From Candidatus Edwardsiibacteriota bacterium (lineage in GTDB: Bacteria; Edwardsbacteria; AC1; EtOH8): a stretch of 64,000 nt of DNA. The position numbers and the translations under genes were made by a program. Numbering within the stretch: the first letter of the stretch is position 1; each line of letters begins with the position of its first letter. Below the pieces are notes generated by a model. It saw only the letters and a program-made list of their open reading frames with translations, was not told the DNA's origin and searched no databases. Positions 9,529-18,474 of the stretch are shown here, in pieces. The stretch is taken from assembly GCA_020053305.1 (NCBI GenBank), contig JAGVNJ010000070.1:1-64000 (forward strand). The letters run 5' to 3'.

Positions 9529-10833
9529 TTATATTATCTCTTTGATCAGCTTAACAACTTCCGGTTTATTCTCAGATATACTGATGCACTTCACCAACCT
9601 TCTAACCGCTTCCTGTCCCTTCTGTTCATCATTGTAAAGCACTTTGGCCATGGTCTCCCCGGCTTTGACCTGATCGCCGATCCTGCGTTCGAAGATGAAC
9701 CCAGCCGAGGGGTCGATCACATCGTCCATCTTCAGCCGACCGCAGCCCAGGAAGACACCGGCCATGCCCACTTCCCGGTTGTCCATGGAATTTATGTATC
9801 CCGAGATTTCAGCTTTGGCTTCTATAACGTGTTTGGCCTGGGGCAGAACCTTCTTGTAATCATCAGCCACCTTTACCTCCCCGCCGTGGGCCGCCACCAT
9901 TTCCCTGAATTTCTCCAATCCCTGGCCGGAAGAAACAATCTGTTCAAGTATTCTTTTACCCGACTCCGCATCACCGGCCCGTTCGCCCATCACCAGCATC
10001 TCGGCGCCCAGGGCATAGGTCAACTCCATCAGATCGTCAGGACCCTTGCCTTTCAGGCAGTCCACGCATTCTTCTATCTCCAGCGCATTGCCCACCGCCC
10101 GGCCCAGCGGCTGGTTCATGTCGGTGATCAGGGCCTTCATCTTTTTGCCCATCCCCTGGCCGATGGCCGTCATGGTTCTGGTGAGATCCAATGCCTCCTG
10201 CTGTTTCTGCATGAAGGCCCCGCTTCCGGTCTTGACGTCCAGCACCAGCCCATCGGCCCCCTCGGCCAGCTTCTTGGACATGATGCTGGCGGCTATCAGC
10301 GGAATGCAGTCCACCGTGGCGGTGACGTCGCGCAGAGCATAGAGCTTCTTGTCGGCCGGGGCCAGGTCCGGGGTTTGGCCCATCATGGCCAGCCCTATCC
10401 GGGCCAGGGTATGGCGGAACTCGTCGTAAGACAGGTTGGTGCGGAAGCCGGGAATGGATTCCAGCTTGTCCAGCGTTCCGCCGGTGTGGCCCAAGCCCCG
10501 CCCGCTGACCATCGGCACCGGCACCCCGGCCGCCGCCACCATCGGCGCCAGGATGATGGAGACCTTGTCCCCCACACCGCCGGTGGAATGCTTGTCAACC
10601 TTGATGCCGGGAATGTCCGACAGGTCGAACACTTTCCCGGAGTTCATCATGGCCATGGCCAGCTCGGTGGTCTCCTGGGGAGTCATGCCTTTCAGGAATA
10701 TGGCCATCAGCAGGGCCGAAGTCTGGTAATCGGGCATGGCCCCGGATGTGTAACTGGCGATGAACCATTTTATCTCGGCAGCCGAGAGTTCACCACCGTT
10801 GCGTTTTTTATAGATTATCTCATAAGGGGTCAT
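9529..10833 (-). CDS. pdp: Pyrimidine-nucleoside/thymidine phosphorylase
   Basis: KHSTGGVGDKVSIILAPMVAAAGVPVPMVSGRGLGHTGGTLDKLESIPG. Confidence 0.95.
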   Translation of the reverse strand: MTPYEIIYKKRNGGELSAAEIKWFIASYTSGAMPDYQTSALLMAIFLKGMTPQETTELAMAMMNSGKVFDLSDIPGIKVDKHSTGGVGDKVSIILAPMVAAAGVPVPMVSGRGLGHTGGTLDKLESIPGFRTNLSYDEFRHTLARIGLAMMGQTPDLAPADKKLYALRDVTATVDCIPLIAASIMSKKLAEGADGLVLDVKTGSGAFMQKQQEALDLTRTMTAIGQGMGKKMKALITDMNQPLGRAVGNALEIEECVDCLKGKGPDDLMELTYALGAEMLVMGERAGDAESGKRILEQIVSSGQGLEKFREMVAAHGGEVKVADDYKKVLPQAKHVIEAKAEISGYINSMDNREVGMAGVFLGCGRLKMDDVIDPSAGFIFERRIGDQVKAGETMAKVLYNDEQKGQEAVRRLVKCISISENKPEVVKLIKEII

Positions 10834-12200
10834 AGAGATAATCTCTCGATTAATTCAATTGACTTATGGTAAATAGCTTCTTTATATTTGTTTTCACTAC
10901 CACGATTGAAAGCAGTTAATATTTCTTTAATTTGTGTAGTTTTTATAAAGTGAACAGCATACTTTATATGGTCTGGTTGTTTCGAAAGCATTTTTTCATC
11001 ACTCATATAATCTGTGTTTTTACCTATACTTACGATAGAATCAATAATTGATAAACCGGGTTGATGCTTTTTAAGTATATTACAAAATTCTGGATATTTA
11101 TGATATAAAAGAATTGTTAAAAAGAGTGCATCTTTATTTACGGTTGATAAAGCAGTCTGTTCTATATTATTAATTATAAGTATATATTTTGTAAATATTT
11201 TTTTAATTAACCTTATGCTGTATATTTGTGCTGCCAAAAACATACCAGTAGATATCTCCGGGATAAGGGATTCGCTAAATATATCATTGTTCATTTTTTT
11301 GTATTCTTGAACAATACCTGGTATTATATTTCTTAATTCAGTAGGTAAATCAAAGGTAAATTTAATAATTTTTTCTGTGTATTCTTCCCCATCTAATAAA
11401 TTTAACGAACCATATTTATGTGCAATTGCATGACTAATAATGCCTTTGTTTACACCCATAACAAATATACACTTATCTGTATAAAATATATTCTTAATTG
11501 ATTCAAACAGTTGAATCACATTTTCCGGTAAACAACGATCTAAATCGTCAATAAAAATGATTAGCTTCTTCTTCTTTTCTTTTATTAAAATATAATTAAC
11601 ATACTTCTCAAAATCAATTTTCAATTTATCTATTTTTTCATAACTACTTTCATTCTTTTTATCTTTTCCAAATATTGACCATATTTCTTTAAAGATTTCA
11701 ATTGCCACAAGTGGGATACATTTAACATAGCCCAATAAATAGATTATCGGTAAAATAACATGCCCAATTAGCTTCCAGCGTATAACTTTACACCACCATT
11801 CAATTATTTCTATTTTTTTGACTAATGGATATATTAAATTGCCTACCGATTCATATTTCCAGGGTTCAAACCATATAACCTTAATTTCATCTTTATACCT
11901 CTCGTTTATAGAATCATAAATCCAATGCATATAAACAGTTTTACCAGTGCCCCAACCACCATTTATGCAAAATGTATATGGCGGTTTGGCTTTTATAATA
12001 GTGTTAACAATAACTTTGATTGATTTATAACGGTCAGCAAGATCTTCTTCGGGTGTTAAGTATTCAGCATCTGGGTTTAGACAAGATTCACTAAATCCTC
12101 TTTGTGGTTTTTCCACTAAGGCTGATAAGGCAATTTCTGCTTGTGGTTTTTTCTCTTCAGAGATTTTGTCAACCAAATCATGTAAATTTTCATTTAGCAT
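10830..12200 (-). CDS. KAP-family P-loop NTPase
   Basis: Walker A NGGWGTGKTVYMHWI, WFEPWKYES, Walker B LIIFIDDLDRCLPENVIQLFE; two hydrophobic segments between; strongly AT-rich. Confidence 0.85.
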   Translation of the reverse strand: MLNENLHDLVDKISEEKKPQAEIALSALVEKPQRGFSESCLNPDAEYLTPEEDLADRYKSIKVIVNTIIKAKPPYTFCINGGWGTGKTVYMHWIYDSINERYKDEIKVIWFEPWKYESVGNLIYPLVKKIEIIEWWCKVIRWKLIGHVILPIIYLLGYVKCIPLVAIEIFKEIWSIFGKDKKNESSYEKIDKLKIDFEKYVNYILIKEKKKKLIIFIDDLDRCLPENVIQLFESIKNIFYTDKCIFVMGVNKGIISHAIAHKYGSLNLLDGEEYTEKIIKFTFDLPTELRNIIPGIVQEYKKMNNDIFSESLIPEISTGMFLAAQIYSIRLIKKIFTKYILIINNIEQTALSTVNKDALFLTILLYHKYPEFCNILKKHQPGLSIIDSIVSIGKNTDYMSDEKMLSKQPDHIKYAVHFIKTTQIKEILTAFNRGSENKYKEAIYHKSIELIERLSL

Positions 12201-12264
12201 AGAACCTCACTTATTATGCTTTAGATACGGGACAAAGCGCTATATTTAAATATAAATCCGCTCG

Positions 12265-12867
12265 TTAAAACTTCAAAATAAAAGTCACCAGGAACGGCAC
12301 CAATATGGTCAGCACCACCCCGCTGAAGACCGAGATGATAGCATATTCCTTCCCGGTGAATTTGGTGATTATGGGCAGGGTGGTATCCATCGCCGTGGCC
12401 CCGCCCGAGGCTATGGGCGCCAGTTTGCCGAAATACCTGACCAGCAGCGGAGTGCCCAGCAGGGTGATGATCTCCCGGGAGATGTTGGATATCAGGGCCA
12501 CCACCCCCAGGGCCTGGCCGCTGATCTGCCCGATGAATATGCTGGAAAGGCTGTAATACCCGAAGCCCGCGCCGACGGCCAGCGATTCCCGCAGGCTGAT
12601 ATCTTTAAGGAATACCGATATAAAAGCCACACCGACCATTGTCCCGATGATTACGGTAATAGGCACCAGGACTATCTTCAACTTGGCGTTTTTCAATATC
12701 TCCCAGGCCTTCTTATCGGCCCCGATGCCGATGCCTACCAGAAACATCAATAAATACAAGGCATAGGCGCTGAGATCATTTTTGATGATCGCATCCGGAA
12801 CCAATGAAGTTACGGCCAGAATAACGCCCAGCGCGAAGAAGCCAACTATGACTAGTGAGTTCTTCAT
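12265..12867 (-). CDS. lysO: LysO/DUF340-family lysine exporter, C-terminal part
   Basis: Multi-TM; GAGFGYYSLSSIFIGQISG...GGATAMDTTLPIITKFTG. Confidence 0.8.
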   Translation of the reverse strand: MKNSLVIVGFFALGVILAVTSLVPDAIIKNDLSAYALYLLMFLVGIGIGADKKAWEILKNAKLKIVLVPITVIIGTMVGVAFISVFLKDISLRESLAVGAGFGYYSLSSIFIGQISGQALGVVALISNISREIITLLGTPLLVRYFGKLAPIASGGATAMDTTLPIITKFTGKEYAIISVFSGVVLTILVPFLVTFILKF

Positions 12868-13139
12868 TTGTCAGTGACAAAGAACATCTTGTACGTCAGA
12901 TACGAAAGCCCTACGCTGCTGGCCACCGCGCCCGCTGCCAACAACAGGGCATTAAAACCCAGTGATCCCAGATTGTCCATGACGGTACGGTTGGCTCCCA
13001 CCGATATGCCCAGCAAAAACAGCAACAGATATATGGATACACGGATGGCGTGATCAACGTATTTTATTAATTCAATCTTATTGCGGACCAAATATCCCAG
13101 GATGATCCCGGCGGACATAATAGTCAAAACTGTGAACAT
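12864..13139 (-). CDS. LysO/DUF340-family protein, N-terminal part (separate ORF)
   Basis: Short multi-TM protein (LLLFLLGISVGAN) directly upstream of and 4-bp overlapping the previous ORF. Confidence 0.7.
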   Translation of the reverse strand: MFTVLTIMSAGIILGYLVRNKIELIKYVDHAIRVSIYLLLFLLGISVGANRTVMDNLGSLGFNALLLAAGAVASSVGLSYLTYKMFFVTDK

Positions 13140-13202
13140 ATGCTATTTTACATCTCTTTCATTTACCCTTATAATTTATCCCATCTCCTGTCAAAATACA
13201 AG

Positions 13203-13229
13203 AAAAAAATGCTCCGGGTTGACCGGAGC
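13203..13229 (-). terminator. Terminator of response-regulator gene
   Basis: GCTCCGG-tcaac-CCGGAGC + ATTTTTTT on minus strand. Confidence 0.8.
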
Positions 13230-13239
13230 TTTCTCTGGT

Positions 13240-13878
13240 TTATTCGTGCACCGCTTTAAAGGTGCCCTGGTTCCATCCCAGAAGAATCGTCCAAGTGTTG
13301 GCATCCTGCTGCCCATCGATGGCACATTTCTGGATAAGGCCCTCGAAGACCTCGATCCTTCCCGTCCTGCCGTCAACCGACTTCAAATCGACGAACCCCG
13401 ACCATGCCCCTATGGAGAACATATCTATCAGGCTGAAGATGGAGATGATGTACAGGTCGCCTTCGAATTTTTTGGCCTTTTTGGCAAAGAGTTTTATGGC
13501 CTCGTTGGAGTATTTCAATCTGATGTTGACGGCCTTGAGAAGTTCCTCCTTGTTGACCGGCTTGGTAAGATATTTCTGGGCGCCTATGGAATAACCATAG
13601 ACCTTGTTATCCATCGCAGTCTTAGCTGTCAGGAAAATAAAAGGAATTGATCTGAGATTGGGATCCTCCTTAAGTTGGCGGCAAAAATCATAGCCATCCA
13701 TATTGGGCATCATTATATCCGAAACGATTAGGTCCGGCTTCTCGTTTTTTGTTCTTTCCAAAGCCTCCCTGCCATCGTTGGCTATTATAATGTCATAGCC
13801 TTCTTTTTTCAATTCATAAGCCAATATTCTGGTTATGTTTGGCTCATCATCTACAACTAATAATTTATATGCTCTCAT
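13240..13878 (-). CDS. Response regulator receiver with C-terminal DUF4388/PATAN-like domain
   Basis: VVDDEPN..., VSDIMMPNMDGYDF, FLTAK, KPVNKEEL; C-term FEGDLYIISIFSLIDM...GWNQGTFKAVHE. Confidence 0.82.
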   Translation of the reverse strand: MRAYKLLVVDDEPNITRILAYELKKEGYDIIIANDGREALERTKNEKPDLIVSDIMMPNMDGYDFCRQLKEDPNLRSIPFIFLTAKTAMDNKVYGYSIGAQKYLTKPVNKEELLKAVNIRLKYSNEAIKLFAKKAKKFEGDLYIISIFSLIDMFSIGAWSGFVDLKSVDGRTGRIEVFEGLIQKCAIDGQQDANTWTILLGWNQGTFKAVHE

Positions 13879-13884
13879 GAGATA

Positions 13885-13913
13885 AATATAATATAAAATT
13901 GCTTAAAAGTCAA
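13885..13913 (-). promoter_or_regulatory. sigma70-like promoter TTGACT-N17-TATATT
   Basis: Upstream of response regulator on minus strand. Confidence 0.55.
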
Positions 13914-14120
13914 TAATTTTAATAATCTATGTTTTGATTGATAAATATTTGTTTTTTTTGGATACATGAAAAATATGCAGTTACCAGTAAAACCAAAATT
14001 TCTCAACTATGGGTGTACGCTTTTATTGCAAAGTTAGCATGTAACTTTTTGACAACACAAACGTATTTTACATGAATATCAATAATATTAATAATTATAT
14101 TAAATATTTTAATATATCTC

Positions 14121-14149
14121 TTGACAAAGTTAATTATTTTTGATATAAT
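14121..14149 (+). promoter_or_regulatory. sigma70 promoter TTGACA-N17-TATAAT for the DUF2089/DUF4097 operon
   Basis: TTGACA at 14121-14126, TATAAT at 14144-14149; first gene starts about 220 nt downstream. Confidence 0.8.
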
Positions 14150-14375
14150 ATCAACAATCAGAATGGTCTATGCCGTACTAATTATCTGGACTGGAATTGT
14201 ATTGCTGCACGGCATTACGGGCCTCGGTTTTAGGACCGATTCCATCGGGAAATATCCGGGAAGCAGGATAGTGACAGCCAAACATGTCTCCCCTGCCCCC
14301 GTCCTTGATCGCCTGCTCGATTCATTTACCCCCCTTTACTATTGATCGTAAAACTCAAATAAGGATGTATATAAA

Positions 14376-14747
14376 ATGATCAAACAGATGCCCAATGCCT
14401 GCCCGTCCTGCGGCGGAAACCTTTACGTGTCGGAATTCAAATGTCCTGGCTGCGATACCGCCGTCAGGGGCGAGTTCCACCTCTCCCCCCTGGGTAACCT
14501 GAGCGAGGAACATTTTGATTTCATAAGAACCTTCGTGCTGTCGCGGGGCAACATCAAGGAGGTGGAGAGCCGGATGGGCATCTCCTACCCCACGGTCAGG
14601 AGCAAATTGGACGAGGTGATCCGGGCCCTCTCGGAACAACAGGCCAATAAAATGACCTCCGCCGAGATACTGGATGCGCTGGAATCCGGGAAAATAACCG
14701 CCTCCCAGGCGGCCGAAATGCTGAAAACCAACCAACAAGGAGAATAA
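14376..14747 (+). CDS. DUF2089-family zinc-ribbon/HTH protein with C-terminal SHOCT-like tail
   Basis: CPSCGGNLYVSEFKCPGC...FHLSPLGNLSEEHFDFIRTFVLSRGNIKEVESRMGISYPTVRSKLD; tail ILDALESGKITASQAAEMLK. Confidence 0.85.
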   Translation: MIKQMPNACPSCGGNLYVSEFKCPGCDTAVRGEFHLSPLGNLSEEHFDFIRTFVLSRGNIKEVESRMGISYPTVRSKLDEVIRALSEQQANKMTSAEILDALESGKITASQAAEMLKTNQQGE

Positions 14748-14748
14748 A

Positions 14749-15954
14749 ATGTCACGGGAAACAGTCAAAATACTTAAGATGCTGGAGGACGGCAAGATCA
14801 GTTCCCAAGAAGCAAACTCCCTGCTTTCCGCCCTGGGCGGCAGCCGGCATCGCCATGCCTTCAAGGATCTCAACATTGACCACAGCCAGTTAAAAGAGGA
14901 AATGGATAACCTGCGTGACAATATCCGCGATATCAATCCCGGCAGGATCGTGGCCGAGGCCATGGCCGGGGTCAAAGAAGGTCTGCAGGGATTAAAGGGC
15001 CTAAAAGGGTTGAAGGACATCCATATCGAAATGGATGACCTGCGCGGTTCGGAGAAGGCCGAGGAGGAAAAAGCCATTGCCGTCCCGGCCCAGGGGATCA
15101 CCGTCCTGTCGGTCTCCCAGCCCCGCAGCGATTTCGAGATCACCGGAACCGACGGGGACCAGATCAGCATCAGGGCCGACATCCAGGTCTGGGCCGAGGA
15201 GCAGGATGAGGCCGAGGAAAAACTGAGATCCCTGGACATCACCACCGAGAACGATTCCGGCACCCTGCGCATAAAGGTGGCCGGCCCCCCTTGGACCAAA
15301 AAACGCCGAACCAAGGTCGACTTCACCATAGAGATGCCCCGGCATATAACGGCCGAGATATCCTCGGCCAGCGGGCAGATCACCGTCAGCGGCCTTCATA
15401 ACGGTACCCGTTTGAACACCGCCTCCGGCGAAGTTGAATTATCAGACTGCCAGGGGGAGAACATTCTTTCCTCCGCCTCCGGAGATATATCCGTTGCCGG
15501 CAGCAGCCAGGCCTCCTTGAAGATAAACACCGCCAGCGGGGACATCGAGGTCAGCGACTGTTCGGGAGACCTGGCCTTTCAGACGGTCAGCGGGGATGTC
15601 AGCGCATCGCTGTCGGGCAATGTCCAGGGGCAGACGGTCAGCGGGGATATCGATATAAAAGCCGAGAAGCCCGGCGAGATCAAGATCAACAGCACCAGCG
15701 GGGACATACAATTCAGCGGCCCCGTAAATGAAGGCAACAATTCGGCCATAGCCACGATCTCCGGCGATGTATCCGTTGTGCTGGAGAATGGCTCCTCGCT
15801 GATGATCGAGGCCGGTACTGTCAGCGGTGACATAGACTGCGGCCTGGAATTGGCCGGATCGCGCCAGAGCAGCCGCAGTCTGTCCGGCAAGCTGGGCGGC
15901 GGCCAGGGCAGCCTGAAGGTGAAGACCGTCAGCGGCGACATAGAGATAAATTAA
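14749..15954 (+). CDS. DUF4097-type repeat protein with N-terminal SHOCT-like domain (YvlB/LiaX-like)
   Basis: N-term VKILKMLEDGKISSQEANSLLSAL; multiple (T/S)xSGDI repeats. Confidence 0.82.
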   Translation: MSRETVKILKMLEDGKISSQEANSLLSALGGSRHRHAFKDLNIDHSQLKEEMDNLRDNIRDINPGRIVAEAMAGVKEGLQGLKGLKGLKDIHIEMDDLRGSEKAEEEKAIAVPAQGITVLSVSQPRSDFEITGTDGDQISIRADIQVWAEEQDEAEEKLRSLDITTENDSGTLRIKVAGPPWTKKRRTKVDFTIEMPRHITAEISSASGQITVSGLHNGTRLNTASGEVELSDCQGENILSSASGDISVAGSSQASLKINTASGDIEVSDCSGDLAFQTVSGDVSASLSGNVQGQTVSGDIDIKAEKPGEIKINSTSGDIQFSGPVNEGNNSAIATISGDVSVVLENGSSLMIEAGTVSGDIDCGLELAGSRQSSRSLSGKLGGGQGSLKVKTVSGDIEIN

Positions 15955-15976
15955 CATTCTATGGAAGGATAGCTAA

Positions 15977-16147
15977 ATGAAAAAGACCGCCAAACGCATC
16001 ATCTGGGGATTGTTCTGGATAGCAATCGGGGCCATTCTCCTTCTCTCCAACCACGGGATCATCGCCTACCGGATATCCTTTGCCAGGGACTGGCCGGTGG
16101 TATTCATATTGATCGGCCTTTCCGACCTGATAGAATCATTAACCTAA
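15977..16147 (+). CDS. 56-aa LiaF-TM/DUF5668-like membrane protein (not in ORF track)
   Basis: Translates to MKKTAKRIIWGLFWIAIGAILLLSNHGIIAYRISFARDWPVVFILIGLSDLIESLT; paralogous to 16172..16489. Confidence 0.75.
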   Translation: MKKTAKRIIWGLFWIAIGAILLLSNHGIIAYRISFARDWPVVFILIGLSDLIESLT

Positions 16148-16171
16148 ACCAATTCATACAAGGAGAAAGAA

Positions 16172-16489
16172 ATGTTCTGTTTTTACGAAAACCGGTCCCG
16201 GAAACTTTTATGGGGGTTGTTCTGGCTGGCCCTGGGTGCCTTCCTGCTGCTCTCCAACTACGGGGTGATCGGCTACCAGTTCTCTTTCAGTCGGGACTGG
16301 CCCATACTGCTGATCGCCTGGGGCATCATGAAGATATTCGATACCCTGATCTGGCGCCGGGGGAAAAAGGACAGGATCAACGTCCTGCACAGCGAAGGCG
16401 ACAGCCAGTCCCGGGCCCAGATATTAAAAGCCGTCGAAGACGGCCAGATGAACGCCGAAGAGGCCGCCCGGAGGCTGAAGGACCTGTAA
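16172..16489 (+). CDS. LiaF-TM/DUF5668-like membrane protein with C-terminal SHOCT-like tail
   Basis: LLWGLFWLALGAFLLLSNYGVIGYQFSFSRDWPILLIAWGIMKI; tail QILKAVEDGQMNAEEAARRLKDL. Confidence 0.8.
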   Translation: MFCFYENRSRKLLWGLFWLALGAFLLLSNYGVIGYQFSFSRDWPILLIAWGIMKIFDTLIWRRGKKDRINVLHSEGDSQSRAQILKAVEDGQMNAEEAARRLKDL

Positions 16490-16542
16490 ACCGTAAGGAC
16501 ACGGCATGCCGTGTCTCGATAATCAACAAGGAGGACATTATC

Positions 16543-16944
16543 ATGTCGGAGGAAAGACTGCGGATCCTCAAGATGGTCGAAGACAAGAAGATCACCGCCG
16601 AAGAGGCCGCCAAACTGCTGTCAGCCATGGACTCCCCTGCCTCGCAGGGCAAGGCCCACTGGCTTAAGGTCCGGGTGTTCGACCGTGATTCGGACAAGCC
16701 CAAGGTGCGGGTGACCGTGCCGCTGAGCATTTTGAAGATCGCCGGCAAGCTGGGGGGAAAATTCCAGGTGATGATGCCGGAGGAGGCCAAGGCCCAGATG
16801 GAGGCCAAGGGGATCAAGCTGGATGCCGAGAGCCTGGAGAACATCGAACAGCTGTTCGACGAGCTGGCGGTGAACGGGCGTTATCAGCTGGTCAACGTGG
16901 AGGACGACGAGGACGGGCAAAGGGTCGAGGTGTACATAGACTGA
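16543..16944 (+). CDS. SHOCT-like-domain protein of the DUF4097-associated type
   Basis: Start at ATG 16543 after aaggaggac RBS; MSEERLRILKMVEDKKITAEEAAKLLSAM. Confidence 0.75.
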   Translation: MSEERLRILKMVEDKKITAEEAAKLLSAMDSPASQGKAHWLKVRVFDRDSDKPKVRVTVPLSILKIAGKLGGKFQVMMPEEAKAQMEAKGIKLDAESLENIEQLFDELAVNGRYQLVNVEDDEDGQRVEVYID

Positions 16945-16961
16945 CCTGCCATGCATTTAAG

Positions 16962-16993
16962 AAGCCCCGCTGTTGCCAGCGGGGCTTTGTTTT
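16962..16993 (+). terminator. Terminator of the DUF2089/DUF4097 operon
   Basis: AAGCCCCGCTG-ttgc-CAGCGGGGCTT then TGTTTT. Confidence 0.85.
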
Positions 16994-17057
16994 GCATGGC
17001 TGACCGGAAGATCTGCGAAAATCCGTCTTAATCCTAAAAATCCGCGTTCTATGGTAT

Positions 17058-18389
17058 TTACAGCAGGTCGCTGGCCAGCTCGGCCAGGTGGCTCCGCTCA
17101 CCCTTGATCAGATTGACGTGGGCAAACAACTGCTGCCCCTTCATCCGGTCCACCAGATAGGTCAGCCCGTTGGACTGGCTGTCTAAATAGGGAGAATCTA
17201 TCTGATAGATATCTCCGGTGAATACCACCTTGGCTCCCTCCCCCGCCCGGGTGATGATGGTCTTGACCTCCAGAGGCGTCAGGTTCTGGGCCTCGTCCAC
17301 GATGAAGAAGATGTTGGACAGGCTGCGGCCCCGGATGAAAGCCAGGGCCGAGATCACCAGCTTCTCGTTCTGGATCATCTCGTTGATCTTGTTGTGTTCC
17401 TTGCTCTCGGGCGAGAAGCGGTGCTTGATCACCGCCAGGTTGTCCCATAACGGCTCCATGTAGGGATCTATCTTGGATTTTATGTCCCCCGGCAGGAACC
17501 CGATGTCCCGGTTGGCCAGGGGCACCACTGGCCGGGCCAGGTAGATCTGGTGGAACTGCCTTCTCTGTTCCAGAGCCGCCGCCAGAGCCAGCAGGGTCTT
17601 CCCGGTGCCGGCCTTCCCGGTGATGGCCACCAGCTGGATCTCCGGCTGCATCAGGGCATCCAGGGTGATGGTCTGCTCGGCATTGCGGGGCTCTATGCCG
17701 TAGGCGTGACGCTTGACCACCCTCTCCATGGCCTTTTTCTCGGCATTGAAGCGGCACAGCACGCTGGAGCTGTTGTTCTTAAAGACGAAATACTGGTTGG
17801 GTACCGGTGTTTCCATCTTGGGAAGATCCGATATCGCCACATTGTAGGGTTCTTCGTAGAACCTGTTTATGATTGCCTTGTCCAGGTCCTCCATCACCTG
17901 AGCCCCGGCATAAAGCTTGTCCACATGCTGGATCTTGCCGGTCTCGTAATCCTCGGCCGGGATGCCCAGCGATTTGGCCTTCATCCGCAGGTTTATGTCC
18001 TTGCTGACGATGATCACCTGGCGTCCTTTGAGGGTCTTGCAGAACTGGTCGGCCAGGGCCAGTATCCGATGATCGGCCTTGTCGGCGGTGAAGGCATGAT
18101 AGATCAGTTCCGAGTGGGGATCCTCCACCTCCACGTACAGCCGGCCCTTGCCCTTGCCCAGCGAGACCCCCTTGGTGAACAGCTGGTCCCCGGCCAGCTT
18201 GTCCAGCTCCCGGATGAACTCCCGGGCCTCGAAATTGATCAGATCGCTGCCCTTCTTGAACTTGTCCAGCTCCTCCAGCACCACGATGGGGATGACGATG
18301 TCATGTTCCTCAAAATGATTGATACAGGTGTGATCGTACAGGATCACGTTGGTGTCCAGCACGAACAGCTTCTTCTTGACTGCTTTCAT
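17058..18389 (-). CDS. PhoH-family ATPase with N-terminal PIN domain (YlaK-like)
   Basis: KKLFVLDTNVILYD (PIN); ITGKAGTGKTLLALAAALEQ...FIVDEAQNLTPLEVKTIITRAGEGAKVVFTGDIYQID. Confidence 0.93.
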   Translation of the reverse strand: MKAVKKKLFVLDTNVILYDHTCINHFEEHDIVIPIVVLEELDKFKKGSDLINFEAREFIRELDKLAGDQLFTKGVSLGKGKGRLYVEVEDPHSELIYHAFTADKADHRILALADQFCKTLKGRQVIIVSKDINLRMKAKSLGIPAEDYETGKIQHVDKLYAGAQVMEDLDKAIINRFYEEPYNVAISDLPKMETPVPNQYFVFKNNSSSVLCRFNAEKKAMERVVKRHAYGIEPRNAEQTITLDALMQPEIQLVAITGKAGTGKTLLALAAALEQRRQFHQIYLARPVVPLANRDIGFLPGDIKSKIDPYMEPLWDNLAVIKHRFSPESKEHNKINEMIQNEKLVISALAFIRGRSLSNIFFIVDEAQNLTPLEVKTIITRAGEGAKVVFTGDIYQIDSPYLDSQSNGLTYLVDRMKGQQLFAHVNLIKGERSHLAELASDLL

Positions 18390-18438
18390 GATCTTCCTGT
18401 TTTTGTGTTGACGGTTACGGTTTTGAGGACCAAAATAA

Positions 18439-18466
18439 AAGCCGAGATCTTCTATGATCTCGGCTT
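18439..18466 (-). terminator. Terminator of the 18475..21981 gene
   Basis: AAGCCGAGATC-atagaa-GATCTCGGCTT + TTATTTT on minus strand. Confidence 0.85.
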
Positions 18467-18474
18467 GGGTGTTT

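Noticed and set aside
10830-12200. KAP NTPase as part of a prophage or complete defence island
   Set aside because: No phage, integrase or other defence genes adjoin; single gene only
14164-14345. 60-aa hydrophobic ORF in the DUF2089 leader
   Set aside because: No Shine-Dalgarno, no recognisable homology; more likely an untranslated leader
15590-15954. Regular 'gtcagcggNgayat' repeats, CRISPR-like at a glance
   Set aside because: In-frame codons for TVSGDI repeats of the DUF4097 protein; no uniform spacers or cas genes
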